This document shows positions 18,374-26,337 of a stretch of 51,355 nucleotides of DNA, piece after piece. Position numbers and translations under genes: made by a program. The notes beneath the pieces were generated by a model, which worked only from the letters and a program-made list of their open reading frames with translations, was not told the DNA's origin and ran no database searches. This stretch comes from Alphaproteobacteria bacterium UBA828 (lineage in GTDB: Bacteria; Pseudomonadota; Alphaproteobacteria; UBA828): NCBI GenBank assembly GCA_002296185.1, contig DBHM01000011.1:39207-90561 (forward strand), read 5' to 3'. Position 1 is the stretch's first letter. Each line of letters opens with the position of its first letter.

Positions 18374-18768
18374 TGAGATCCCTCGTGAGATTTTTTCATA
18401 TTAATATCTATATACTTTCTTGAGGTTCCTGTTTTTTCTAGTGCCTTAAATAGATCCTCTGATAGTTCGCTAAAATTTCTGTCATTAGTTTTTGCTCTAG
18501 CAATTAAAACATAGTCATAGCCTACCTTAGCATGAAATGGCATAACACGAGCCACTGTTGCTCTCAATCTTCGCTTAGCACGATTTCTTTTTACTGCTCC
18601 TCCTACTCTTCGTGACGCAGTATACCCAATACGCAATACAGAATCATTTGGAGATGTATGAAGGTTATTCCTATCGACTTGCAGAACTAAACCAGGGGAG
18701 GCCCAAGTATGATTTTTAGCAGCAATACGCAAAAAATCGGACCGCTTTTTAATTTGTGCGATCCTCAT
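18370..18768 (-). CDS. rnpA: Ribonuclease P protein component
   Basis: Basic protein that helps the RNase P RNA cut tRNA 5' leaders. The 132 residues contain the motif GGAVKRNRAKRRLR near 73-86 (the RNR signature) after a central-cleft region that begins KKRSDFLRIAA. ATG at 18768, 14 bases after the rpmH stop. The rpmH-rnpA order is near universal. Confidence 0.95.
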   Translation of the reverse strand: MRIAQIKKRSDFLRIAAKNHTWASPGLVLQVDRNNLHTSPNDSVLRIGYTASRRVGGAVKRNRAKRRLRATVARVMPFHAKVGYDYVLIARAKTNDRNFSELSEDLFKALEKTGTSRKYIDINMKKSHEGSQ

Positions 18769-18782
18769 GCCCCTACTTTGCC

Positions 18783-18917
18783 TTAAACTGCAAGACGTTT
18801 GCGCCCTCTGCCCCTTCTGCGGGACAGTACGCGTCGGCCGCCCACTGTCTTCATACGGGAGCGAAAGCCATGCCTTCTGCGGCGAACAGTTCTACTTGGT
18901 TGAAAAGTCCGTTTCAC
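18783..18917 (-). CDS. rpmH: 50S ribosomal protein L34 (GTG start)
   Basis: A 44-residue ribosomal protein, read directly: MKRTFQPSRTVRRRRHGFRS at the start and GRKRLAV at the end, an exact family match. The initiation codon is GTG at 18917, with GGGAG eight bases upstream. First gene of the rpmH-rnpA-yidD-yidC-engB chain, with a clear promoter at 18996-19024. Its G+C content is visibly higher than its surroundings because of the arginine codons. Confidence 0.97.
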   Translation of the reverse strand: MKRTFQPSRTVRRRRHGFRSRMKTVGGRRVLSRRRGRGRKRLAV

Positions 18918-18995
18918 TAGTAACACTCCCTAAGTACAAAGTAACAATTATTTGGCTATATCAGCCTGCCATAGAATTTATGCTGGAAGGTGGGC

Positions 18996-19024
18996 TGTAT
19001 AAGCGCCAGTGGCAACCAAGTCAA
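18996..19024 (-). promoter_or_regulatory. Promoter of the rpmH operon
   Basis: On the minus strand TTGACT (19019-19024), a 17-base spacer, and TATACA (18996-19001), followed by a leader of about 70 bases to the GTG start. This is the best sigma-70-type promoter in the window and drives a ribosomal protein gene. Confidence 0.7.
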
Positions 19025-19197
19025 TAATTTTGAGGTATAAATTAATTATATTCTCTTTGAGGGTATCAGATCGGGGTTGAAAATGTTGCATAGTCGGCAC
19101 TTAGGCTGATTCAGACAATTATCGAAAAAATGAGCTATTACTTGATTTCCAGCCTTAAATTCAAATTTATCTTGGTAATTTTTGACGTTTTAACTGT

Positions 19198-20373
19198 CTA
19201 TCGAGCATAAATACGAACTTCACCTGTTTGCACAGCTGAGCTTGTTGAGGACGAAAGCACCAAGCGACTACTAGGTAATCCCATTTCCGCCAGAGCTCTT
19301 AAAACGGTCTGAGCATGGCCTTTGATCGTATTGCTAGCTAAAGCTATATCCGCGGGAGGGCCAGAATTAGGTGAGATTGAAATTACATCAAAACTACTTT
19401 GCGGCCTACGCTCTAGCACGGCTGAAATAGTACTGTACAATGCTTGTTTAAATTCAACATTATTTCTATCGAATCGAATTACTATAAGCGGGCGTCTCTC
19501 TGATATTATCTTTTCAGCGTTGCCTGGATTGGTCATTGAAGCTACTTTCGCTGGGGGAATGTAGCCGGTTTGGTTAGAAAGGCTTGGGCCTAAATACTCA
19601 CCGTTTTTGATTGCTAGTGCCAGTGTTGTAAGATTTTTTCTCTCAGCATTTACATAATGGGTAAAGCGATCAGTGGTCTCGCGTAATCCACTAAGTAGAC
19701 GATTAATGATCACTAGAGTGCTATTAGTCTTATCCTCTATTAGAGCCAGACGTTTATGGTCTTCATCAACTGCGCCTTGAAGGCTATAGGTTGCTCTTAC
19801 GGCATCAAGTAAATATGCTGCCATAGCAGAGTCTGCTGCTACCTGGTTACCCAGAGCGTTTAATGCTGCTACATCTGTTAGTAGTCTATCCAGCTCACTC
19901 TGAGCCGCATTCCATTGGCTACTCAGAATGGGGTTGCCTGGAGTTGAGCCAACTTGCAGCCTGGCTGTTATTGCTGCTGCTGTGGCGTAATAACTTTGGG
20001 CATTCTGCCTGGCTGTGTTGCGGACTGCCAGATATTGTTCCTTTCTGGTTACCACCGACATATGCATATCGTTTAGCTCGTCTCTGAACTGTTCGACTTT
20101 GCTTCCTACGTATGTACCGGTCGATGGGGCTCCAGGTATTTGTCTGTCAGAGTCTGAAATAGAGCTTTTGGACTCCACACTAAGTGGTGGTAGGTCATTT
20201 GCGGGCTCATTAAAGATTGTTTCTGAGCTAGGCCCTTCATCTGGGGTTGCTATTATTAATGGTTGGCCACTAGGCTCATCGCCGCTTAGTGAAGGCCAGA
20301 TATCATCTAGAGAGCACCCTGCAAGTAGCAATGCTGCTGCGGATAAGCCCAATATTGGTCGAAAAGAAGTCAT
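19198..20373 (-). CDS. Outer-membrane-type lipoprotein of unknown function
   Basis: The 391 residues begin with a lipoprotein signal peptide; the lipobox LLAGC puts the lipidated cysteine at C20. After a low-complexity acidic linker (about 25-90) come long helical, coiled-coil-like stretches (about 90-260). A C-terminal alpha/beta domain of about 95 residues ends GEVRIYAR, resembling the end of OmpA-like peptidoglycan-binding domains. An envelope-spanning or envelope-anchoring role is possible but not shown. I recall similar proteins in Rhodospirillales, without a function. The rpmH promoter lies about 175 bases downstream. Confidence 0.75.
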   Translation of the reverse strand: MTSFRPILGLSAAALLLAGCSLDDIWPSLSGDEPSGQPLIIATPDEGPSSETIFNEPANDLPPLSVESKSSISDSDRQIPGAPSTGTYVGSKVEQFRDELNDMHMSVVTRKEQYLAVRNTARQNAQSYYATAAAITARLQVGSTPGNPILSSQWNAAQSELDRLLTDVAALNALGNQVAADSAMAAYLLDAVRATYSLQGAVDEDHKRLALIEDKTNSTLVIINRLLSGLRETTDRFTHYVNAERKNLTTLALAIKNGEYLGPSLSNQTGYIPPAKVASMTNPGNAEKIISERRPLIVIRFDRNNVEFKQALYSTISAVLERRPQSSFDVISISPNSGPPADIALASNTIKGHAQTVLRALAEMGLPSSRLVLSSSTSSAVQTGEVRIYAR

Positions 20374-20460
20374 CTTTATATTCAGCCATTTGTCATTAAA
20401 CCGCTTACCGGGCCAGCATAAGTTAATTTTTACTTGCCCGATGCGCGGATACTAACCTTC

Positions 20461-20577
20461 TCAGCGATTCCTCACAAGAGCCCATTTAGGAGTAATTTCA
20501 TCCTTTTTAGACATTATTTTGAGTAATAGGTCATTTTCTAAGTATTTTATTGCTATTAAAGCCCAGATTCCTTTCAC
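20461..20577 (-). CDS. Possible 38-residue ORF, weak
   Basis: In the 279-base gap between the lipoprotein and tRNA-Arg, a frame from GTG 20577 to TGA 20461-20463 encodes VKGIWALIAIKY and onward, with AGGAAG ten bases upstream. It may be chance; no family is recognised. Included only so the gap is described; nothing else was seen there. Confidence 0.15.
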   Translation of the reverse strand: MKGIWALIAIKYLENDLLLKIMSKKDEITPKWALVRNR

Positions 20578-20652
20578 TTGCGGGTATCTTCCTATTTCGT
20601 TAGTGTCTTCTGTTGCTGATGCAATAATATTACAAACTAGAGATAAAATTTT

Positions 20653-20729
20653 GCGCCCGTAGCTCAGCTGGATAGAGCACTAGACTACGAATCTAGGGGT
20701 CGGGAGTTCGAATCTTCCCGGGCGCGCCA
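20653..20729 (+). tRNA. tRNA-Arg(ACG)
   Basis: A 77-base cloverleaf: acceptor GCGCCCG/CGGGCGC, D stem GCTC/GAGC, anticodon stem CTAGA/TCTAG with loop CTACGAA (anticodon ACG, wobble A to be deaminated to inosine by TadA), and T stem GGGAG/CTTCC with one G-T pair. Discriminator G, CCA encoded. It shares nearly all bases outside the anticodon arm with the next tRNA. Confidence 0.97.
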
Positions 20730-20783
20730 ACATCAATAGGATTTTTGCCCATATTAAGGTTTTATTGATTTATTATGAAAAAA

Positions 20784-20860
20784 GCGCCCGTAGCTCAGCT
20801 GGATAGAGCAACGGCCTTCGAAGCCGTGGGTCGGGAGTTCGAATCTCTCCGGGCGCGCCA
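20784..20860 (+). tRNA. tRNA-Arg(TCG)
   Basis: A 77-base cloverleaf with the same acceptor and D arm as the tRNA 54 bases upstream. Anticodon stem ACGGC/GCCGT, loop CTTCGAA (anticodon TCG), T stem GGGAG/CTCTC, CCA encoded. The pair clearly arose by tandem duplication; the wobble base and the anticodon stem differ. Confidence 0.96.
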
Positions 20861-20939
20861 AAACAATTAATAACAATTAATAGAGTCCGCTGCTTTCATC
20901 CAAATTGAGTAATATAACAGTTTAAGTTTATAGTTTCTT

Positions 20940-21224
20940 TTATCCTCCGGCTATTACTTCACCAGCTTGTGCTGATTCTAAATTCATGGAAAATTCAGCA
21001 GCTGCTTGTGAGCGGATATCATCTATTTTTTCGGAGGCGGTCTTAGCTGTTTGTGAGTCAGCATAATGTGTAATAACCATCATAGATAAATCACCTGTTC
21101 TAACCATACTAACGCTGGTAGCTCCAAGTGCTTTAATCATGGGCACAAACTTTTGTTGTGCAACTTCAATCATAGATTCATCATAATTATCCATAGTCCA
21201 ATTTGAGACTGTAACAAAGGCCAT
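20940..21224 (-). CDS. Small protein of the dimeric alpha-beta barrel (ABM-like) type, unknown function
   Basis: 94 residues, ATG 21224 with AGGAGAAT upstream. It looks like a ferredoxin-like dimeric alpha-beta barrel: a beta strand at the start (AFVTVSNWTM), a helix with QQKFVPMIKALGA, a central strand MMVITHYAD, and a helix KIDDIRSQAAAEF. This fold is used by antibiotic-biosynthesis-monooxygenase-like and stress proteins, but no catalytic residues can be assigned. It lies 143 bases after the flavoenzyme gene and may or may not belong to that operon. Confidence 0.7.
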   Translation of the reverse strand: MAFVTVSNWTMDNYDESMIEVAQQKFVPMIKALGATSVSMVRTGDLSMMVITHYADSQTAKTASEKIDDIRSQAAAEFSMNLESAQAGEVIAGG

Positions 21225-21367
21225 TATTATTCTCCTGAATTATGTTGATAAAAGAAAAAATTATTTAATAATTGATAAAGTAATAAAATACGAAAAAGTT
21301 ATTTCAGTTTTATTTATAATAAGAGTTAGTATATATAAAAATCTATTCAGATAAATGTATAAGCTGT

Positions 21368-22492
21368 TTAGTTTTTAAAGAATCTATTGGGATCAAGGGA
21401 TTTTTTAAGTTCATTTTCCTCGCTTTTAGGTGAATAGGTTCCGGGACATATCATATCTGCTGCAAGCACTCCCATATAAGGGGCTGTTTGAATGCCGTAA
21501 CCGCCTTGTCCAGCTAACCAAAAAAAATCTTTGTGTTGATAATCAAAACCAACAGCAGGGTCTCGATCAGGTGTAAAAGTTCTCAAGCCTGCCCAACTTG
21601 AACCAATTGACTTTGCTTCAAAATCTAAAGCATTTTTAATACGATCCATTCCCAAAGCAATATCGTACTCTTCAGGATAAACATCTCTCGGAACATCATT
21701 TATTTCATCTGCTGGTGACCCTATAATTGATCCGGTCTCCGGCTTTATGTAAAAATTTTCCTCGCAGTCAATCACTACAGGCCAGTTTGAGTATTGCCAT
21801 TTTTTTTCATCAAATGAAAATGCAGTCCTTCGTAAGGGCCTAAGTCCAATTTTTTTACACCCAGCTAACTCTGCCACTTGATCCGCCCAAGCGCCGGCAG
21901 CATTAATAATTTTATTGCAATATATGATAAGCGAATCGCATTCAACTATATATTGGCCAGATGAATTATCTATTTTTTTTACCCTCTGAGACATGTGAAT
22001 AGTCCCATTAGCTTCTTTAAGTCTCTGTATATAATAGTTATGTAGTAACGAAACATCTATGTCCTGTGCTTCAGAATGGTAAAGCGCTTGAGATAAATAT
22101 TCGGAACGAAGGGCGGGCACTATTTCTTGGGCCTCTTTTTTGCCAAGTTTAGACACTTTAAGACTCTCATTTAGCTCAATATTAAGTTTTTCTAGTTCTG
22201 CACTTTGATCTTCGCGTGCGATGAACAAAAAACCCCTGGAGCTGAGTATATTCTGAGTCAGGTCTTTCTCGGCTTTTTTAAATAGTGGAGAACTTTTTTT
22301 TGTTAGCTGTCTTATAATTCTAGACCCATAAGATTCTGCATAAACGGCAACAGATCTACCTGTTGAGTGGTATCCCAAGTTCTCCTCAGCCTCTACTAAA
22401 CAGACATCTGTTCTTGTAATAAGACTCGCCGCTACTGATGCTCCTGCAATACCGCCGCCAATAACTAAAATATCTGTTACAATTTTATTCAT
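21368..22492 (-). CDS. FAD-dependent D-amino acid dehydrogenase, resembling D-arginine dehydrogenase
   Basis: DAO-family flavoenzyme, 374 residues. The FAD-binding GGGIAGAS is at 12-19. Segments YHSTGRS (41-47), RPLRRTAF, WAGLRTF and AGQGGYGIQTAPYMG closely match Pseudomonas D-arginine dehydrogenase (DauA) as I remember it, including the two arginines that hold the substrate carboxylate. The acidic and histidine positions that in DauA contact a basic side chain do not look conserved, so the substrate may be another D-amino acid or amine. Nine bases after the cyclase gene; fourth in a cluster with a deacetylase and a dehydrogenase. Confidence 0.8.
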   Translation of the reverse strand: MNKIVTDILVIGGGIAGASVAASLITRTDVCLVEAEENLGYHSTGRSVAVYAESYGSRIIRQLTKKSSPLFKKAEKDLTQNILSSRGFLFIAREDQSAELEKLNIELNESLKVSKLGKKEAQEIVPALRSEYLSQALYHSEAQDIDVSLLHNYYIQRLKEANGTIHMSQRVKKIDNSSGQYIVECDSLIIYCNKIINAAGAWADQVAELAGCKKIGLRPLRRTAFSFDEKKWQYSNWPVVIDCEENFYIKPETGSIIGSPADEINDVPRDVYPEEYDIALGMDRIKNALDFEAKSIGSSWAGLRTFTPDRDPAVGFDYQHKDFFWLAGQGGYGIQTAPYMGVLAADMICPGTYSPKSEENELKKSLDPNRFFKN

Positions 22493-22501
22493 TAACTATT
22501 C

Positions 22502-23149
22502 TTATACTTCTATCAGTATAGCTCTCACTGGTGATGCCTCAGCTCCATTGAATTTTAGTGGTAAGCACATGAGTGTATACTCCCCTTCAGGTATAGACTC
22601 CAGGTTGATAGCTTCTACAATTATAACTTCATTGCCTAGTACTTCTAGGTGGCTTGGAAATTTATCGTCGTCACTTTTTTCAATGGTTATATAATCAATA
22701 CCAATGACAGAAGTGCCGATATCACAGGCTTTTTTTGCTGCTTCGGGAGTAAGATAGACGTAATCTGGAACATATTTTGCAGATTTTACGAGCCCATCTC
22801 TTGAGTTTCGTGTTTTGAATAAGACTCCGTCTCCAGGCTTTACTCTGTCCCAGGCGACATCTTCAACAGTTATTGCGTTGGGGTTCATAATTTCTATTAC
22901 ATGTACATGGAATATAAAATCTTCGACTTTGTAGTGATTAAGGGTTTTTCCTTTAGTGTAAAAATGATACGGAACGTCAAGATGTGTACCTGTATGGCAG
23001 CTCATCTCAATTTTTGATAAGTTACAAAACGAATCTTCTGAATTTAATATAAGATTTCTGTCGTATTCAGTATCACCAGGAAAGTCCACATGTTCCTTGC
23101 CTATCTCTACACTAATGTCATAAATTTTATTCTTTAAAATGTTACTCAT
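22502..23149 (-). CDS. Cyclase-family metal hydrolase (kynurenine formamidase-like)
   Basis: 215 residues with the diagnostic metal motif CHTGTHLDVPYHF (H52, H56, D58, H62). The superfamily includes bacterial kynurenine formamidase, isatin hydrolase and polyketide cyclases, all acting on amide or ring carbonyls. The substrate here is unknown; no other kynurenine gene is nearby. The ATG follows a GAGGTTTAATT ribosome site two bases after the stop of the AhpD-like gene, so co-translation is likely. Confidence 0.85.
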   Translation of the reverse strand: MSNILKNKIYDISVEIGKEHVDFPGDTEYDRNLILNSEDSFCNLSKIEMSCHTGTHLDVPYHFYTKGKTLNHYKVEDFIFHVHVIEIMNPNAITVEDVAWDRVKPGDGVLFKTRNSRDGLVKSAKYVPDYVYLTPEAAKKACDIGTSVIGIDYITIEKSDDDKFPSHLEVLGNEVIIVEAINLESIPEGEYTLMCLPLKFNGAEASPVRAILIEV

Positions 23150-23151
23150 AA

Positions 23152-23553
23152 TTAAACCTCTTTCCTTTTCGACACATCAAATCTTTCATCAACTTCGCAA
23201 GACATAGCTGTAGCCATAGCGTTTGTTTTATTTGCAAGTAGTACTACCTGCATAAATTCGCTATACATTTCGTCGGTCATTCCAGCTTTACGCGCTGCCA
23301 GAGTATGGGTATGAATGCAGTAATCACAATTATTCATTATAGAAACGGCAACATAGATCATCTCTTTATAAAGATATGATATTTTTCCATCGGACATTAT
23401 TTTTTTAACTTGTGACCAGGTTTCTTCCAAGGATTTCTCATCGTGCGATAAATCTTTCCAGAAATTATTTATGTAGTCAGTATTTCTGGTCTGCTTTATA
23501 TCTTCAAATACATCATTAACTTGATTGCTAATAGTTCTTTCTACCGTAGTCAT
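23152..23553 (-). CDS. Carboxymuconolactone decarboxylase / AhpD-like protein
   Basis: 133 residues from ATG 23553, preceded by GGAG; a TTG at 23565 would add four residues. The redox motif NNCDYCIHTH (C76, C79, H83) is the CxxCxxxH signature of AhpD-like peroxidase-related proteins. Such proteins reduce peroxides or act as small disulfide reductases; others in the family have unknown roles. In this cluster it could protect against peroxide made by the flavoenzyme, which is inference. Confidence 0.85.
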   Translation of the reverse strand: MTTVERTISNQVNDVFEDIKQTRNTDYINNFWKDLSHDEKSLEETWSQVKKIMSDGKISYLYKEMIYVAVSIMNNCDYCIHTHTLAARKAGMTDEMYSEFMQVVLLANKTNAMATAMSCEVDERFDVSKRKEV

Positions 23554-23650
23554 TTGCTTCTCCAATCTTTCTGGCCAGGTATTTAATTGACTCTATAATT
23601 AAATAGAACCCATCTTTAGTTTTAGGCAAGTCACAAGAGTAACTAGATAA

Positions 23651-24694
23651 TTATATGGAATCTTTATCAGTTAGAATCATTCGTCCAAAGAAATTTCTAC
23701 TTTCCATTAATTTATGGGCTTCAGCTGCCTCTGATAGATGGAATGTCTTATGAATGACAGGTATTAGTTGTTTATTAGCCATTAAACTTAGGACTTTGCT
23801 GGCGTGTGCTTTTGTTGATCTACCTGCACCGTGAACAGTTATGTGTTTTCTAAAAAATTCAACGAAATCAACTTCTACTTGTTCTCCTCCATGAGCGCCA
23901 ATAACTACAACCCGCCCTCCAGGGGTTATGGCACCTATTGTTTGTTTCAGGATGGTTCCGCCTATCATCTCCAATGCACAGTCTATACCCCGGCCATTTG
24001 TTAAATCCTTACAGCAATCTTCTATATTGTCAGTGGTATAGTTTATTACTTCATCGGCCCCAAGGGCTCTTGCCCTTTCAAGTTTTGAACTTTCTCCAGC
24101 AGCAGCGATAACTCTTGCTCCCGCTAATTTTGCAACTTGAATGGCTGCGGACCCAACACCACCGCCAGCTGCGGTAATCAATACACTTTCACCTGCAGAA
24201 AGGCTTGCTGCTACTATTAACGACTCCCAAGCTGTTGCAAAAGGTAGTTGGCCTGCTGCTGCATCAATATCGCTTAGTGTTTCGGGTATGCGAATTAAGT
24301 CTGTGGATTTGCATTTTAAATAATCTCCATAACCCCCCCAAACTGTGACACCAAGAATTTCAGCTCTTTCACAAATATTTTCTTTTCCTTCCAAACAATT
24401 TTGACAAGTATTACAGGTCAAAAGGAAATGGGGAGCAACTCGATCTCCAATAGAAAAATTTGATACTCCATCGCCCAACTCAGCTATTTCACCACATGCA
24501 TCTACACCCATTACCCATGGAAATGGCTGCTCTATACCAAATATACCTTTACGAAGGTCTGTATCGCAGTGATTTACTGCGCGTGCTTTTACTCTGATTA
24601 AAACCTCACCGACTCCCGGCTTAGGCGTTTCTACTTCTTCATATGAAAGACTTGAAAAACCCTCAGAATAATTATGGATAATAGCAGCTTTCAT
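23651..24694 (-). CDS. Zinc-type alcohol dehydrogenase (MDR superfamily)
   Basis: 347 residues, medium-chain dehydrogenase. The first catalytic zinc ligand and neighbour are in NHCDTD. The structural zinc lobe is present as TCNTCQNCLEGKENICE, and the NAD(P) site is GGGVGSAAIQVAKLAG. The usual GHE segment is replaced by GVDACGE, so the second zinc ligand is altered; MDR quinone reductase or acryloyl-CoA-type chemistry is possible. Start ATG 24694 in an ATGA overlap with the deacetylase, with CAGGAGAT as ribosome site. NAD or NADP use cannot be decided. Confidence 0.85.
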   Translation of the reverse strand: MKAAIIHNYSEGFSSLSYEEVETPKPGVGEVLIRVKARAVNHCDTDLRKGIFGIEQPFPWVMGVDACGEIAELGDGVSNFSIGDRVAPHFLLTCNTCQNCLEGKENICERAEILGVTVWGGYGDYLKCKSTDLIRIPETLSDIDAAAGQLPFATAWESLIVAASLSAGESVLITAAGGGVGSAAIQVAKLAGARVIAAAGESSKLERARALGADEVINYTTDNIEDCCKDLTNGRGIDCALEMIGGTILKQTIGAITPGGRVVVIGAHGGEQVEVDFVEFFRKHITVHGAGRSTKAHASKVLSLMANKQLIPVIHKTFHLSEAAEAHKLMESRNFFGRMILTDKDSI

Positions 24695-25701
24695 ATTTTA
24701 ATCTCCTGATATTTGAGCATTGCAGATTGCAAAATAGAGTTATTATTTTTATTTTTGTCTATTAATTCTTTTAAGGCAGTCTGTGCAGAACGGTAGACTA
24801 TTGTGTGTCTATATATTAGTTGATTAATATCAGTTTCATATCCTCCTCCAATAACACAAGCAATTGGTATTCTATTATCTAAGCATATCTTGATAGTCAT
24901 CCAATCTCTTATTTGAATCCCTTCGTTGCTAAGAGATAAGTTACCAAGCTTATCATTTTTATGGACATCTACCCCGGCATTAAAGAATACTATATCGGGT
25001 TTAGATTTATGAATAATTTTTGGTAAGTTAGTCGCTAGGCACTTAATATAATCTTCATCAGTTACGCCTTTAGGAAGTCCTATATCAAGATCGCTTACTT
25101 GCTTTTCTGTTGGGTAATTGTCTTCACAGTGGATTGAAAATGTAAAAACAGATGGGTCATCACGAAAAAAACAAGCCGTGCCATCACCTTGGTGTACATC
25201 AAGGTCTACAACTAGTGCCTGCTTGATTTTTTTATTGTATTGAAGATTTTTTATAGCCACAGCTACATCATTAAATACGCAAAATCCAGCTGCGTGGCCA
25301 GGGTGGCTGTGATGACTGCCCCCAGCTGTATTACATGCTATCCCATACTGAAGGGCTAATTTAGATGTCAGAATTGTTCCACCTACAGCCGCTCTAGATC
25401 TTCTTACTATCTCTGGTGTGCACGGGAATCCTAAACGACGCTCTGCAGATTTATCCAAACGGCAATGAATCACTTTTTCAATATATTGATCTTCATGTGC
25501 GAGGCTCAATTGTGATAGAGTGGCTGGTTGAGGAGTTGAAACCTCAGTTTTTAAGATAACTTTATCCTCTATAAGTTTATCTTTTATGAGCCCAAACTTT
25601 TCCATAGGGAATCTATGTCCAGGCGGTAGGGCAGTCACATAATGTGGATGAAAGACGATTGGTAGAATTTGATTCTGATCTATAATCACATCTGAGCCCA
25701 A
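24691..25701 (-). CDS. Histone-deacetylase-family amidohydrolase (class IV / acetylpolyamine type)
   Basis: 336 residues of the arginase-deacetylase fold. Catalytic histidines H130-H131 (GGSHHSHPGH), zinc ligands D168 and H170 (DLDVHQGDG) and D245 (NAGVDVH), and the GGGYETD tyrosine are all present, so an active zinc deacetylase is expected. The beginning HPHYVTALPPGHRFPM resembles HDAC11-like proteins. Bacterial members deacetylate acetylpolyamines, acetoin-related or other small amides. The start is uncertain: TTG 25701, or GTG 25689. First gene of a four-to-five-gene cluster, 17 bases after arsC. Confidence 0.88.
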   Translation of the reverse strand: MGSDVIIDQNQILPIVFHPHYVTALPPGHRFPMEKFGLIKDKLIEDKVILKTEVSTPQPATLSQLSLAHEDQYIEKVIHCRLDKSAERRLGFPCTPEIVRRSRAAVGGTILTSKLALQYGIACNTAGGSHHSHPGHAAGFCVFNDVAVAIKNLQYNKKIKQALVVDLDVHQGDGTACFFRDDPSVFTFSIHCEDNYPTEKQVSDLDIGLPKGVTDEDYIKCLATNLPKIIHKSKPDIVFFNAGVDVHKNDKLGNLSLSNEGIQIRDWMTIKICLDNRIPIACVIGGGYETDINQLIYRHTIVYRSAQTALKELIDKNKNNNSILQSAMLKYQEIKI

Positions 25702-25718
25702 TGTTTAGTTTCTATAAA

Positions 25719-26069
25719 TTATTTTAATAACAAGAGGACATTTTCGGGAGGTCGGCCAATCACAGCTTTTTCTCCTCTTATGACAATAGGCCTTTCTATT
25801 AGCTCAGGGTATTCTGACATTGTTTTTATTAACTTGTCTTTAGGAAATTTAGGGTCACTTAATCCAAGGTTTTTATAAGCAGCTTCACTTTTGCGCATGA
25901 TATCTCTTGGCCCCATATCTAGCCTATTTAGAATAAGTTTTAAGGTTTTTACACTAGGAGGATTCTTGAGGTATTCAACAACAGTATATGGTGATCCATT
26001 TTTATCTAATATAGCAAGTGTCTGTCGAGATTTAGAGCACCTTGGATTATGATATATTATAATTGACAT
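25719..26069 (-). CDS. arsC: Arsenate reductase ArsC/Spx-family protein
   Basis: 116 residues, thioredoxin-like ArsC fold. The motif YHNPRCSKSRQTLAIL carries the catalytic cysteine and the arginine-rich loop, and IVIRGEKAVIGRPPENV near the C-terminus matches E. coli-type (glutaredoxin-dependent) ArsC. ATG 26069 has AGAGGAAG upstream; a TTG six codons earlier overlaps that site and is rejected. No arsenite pump or ArsR is nearby, so a YfgD-like or general redox role is also possible. Confidence 0.85.
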   Translation of the reverse strand: MSIIIYHNPRCSKSRQTLAILDKNGSPYTVVEYLKNPPSVKTLKLILNRLDMGPRDIMRKSEAAYKNLGLSDPKFPKDKLIKTMSEYPELIERPIVIRGEKAVIGRPPENVLLLLK

Positions 26070-26337
26070 ATTGCTTCTTCCTCTCAAAAAGACATTACTC
26101 TAATCTTTTCTCCAGATTTCTGTTGCTTTGATTCTCATAAAAATTATTAGCAGTATGGCACAATTAAGTTAAATTTATACAGTCAATTAGATCAAGGTAT
26201 AAATTATAATAATAAATAGAAATATTACTACTAAGCTTGTCTCGCAAGTTGATGTAGATTATCTATTCTTTGACCCGCATCAAAGGAAATCAGTTTTTTA
26301 ATCTCTAAACTATTTAATATTAGTGAAAGTGAATTAA

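Noticed and set aside
18918..19197. Possible replication origin upstream of rpmH, as in gammaproteobacteria
   Set aside because: No TTATCCACA-like boxes and no dnaA next to it; the stretch is explained by the rpmH promoter and leader.
20461..20640. Minus-strand open frame in the gap before tRNA-Arg, extending upstream of GTG 20577
   Set aside because: Short, no ATG, and no family resemblance. Kept only as a very low-confidence entry to describe the gap.
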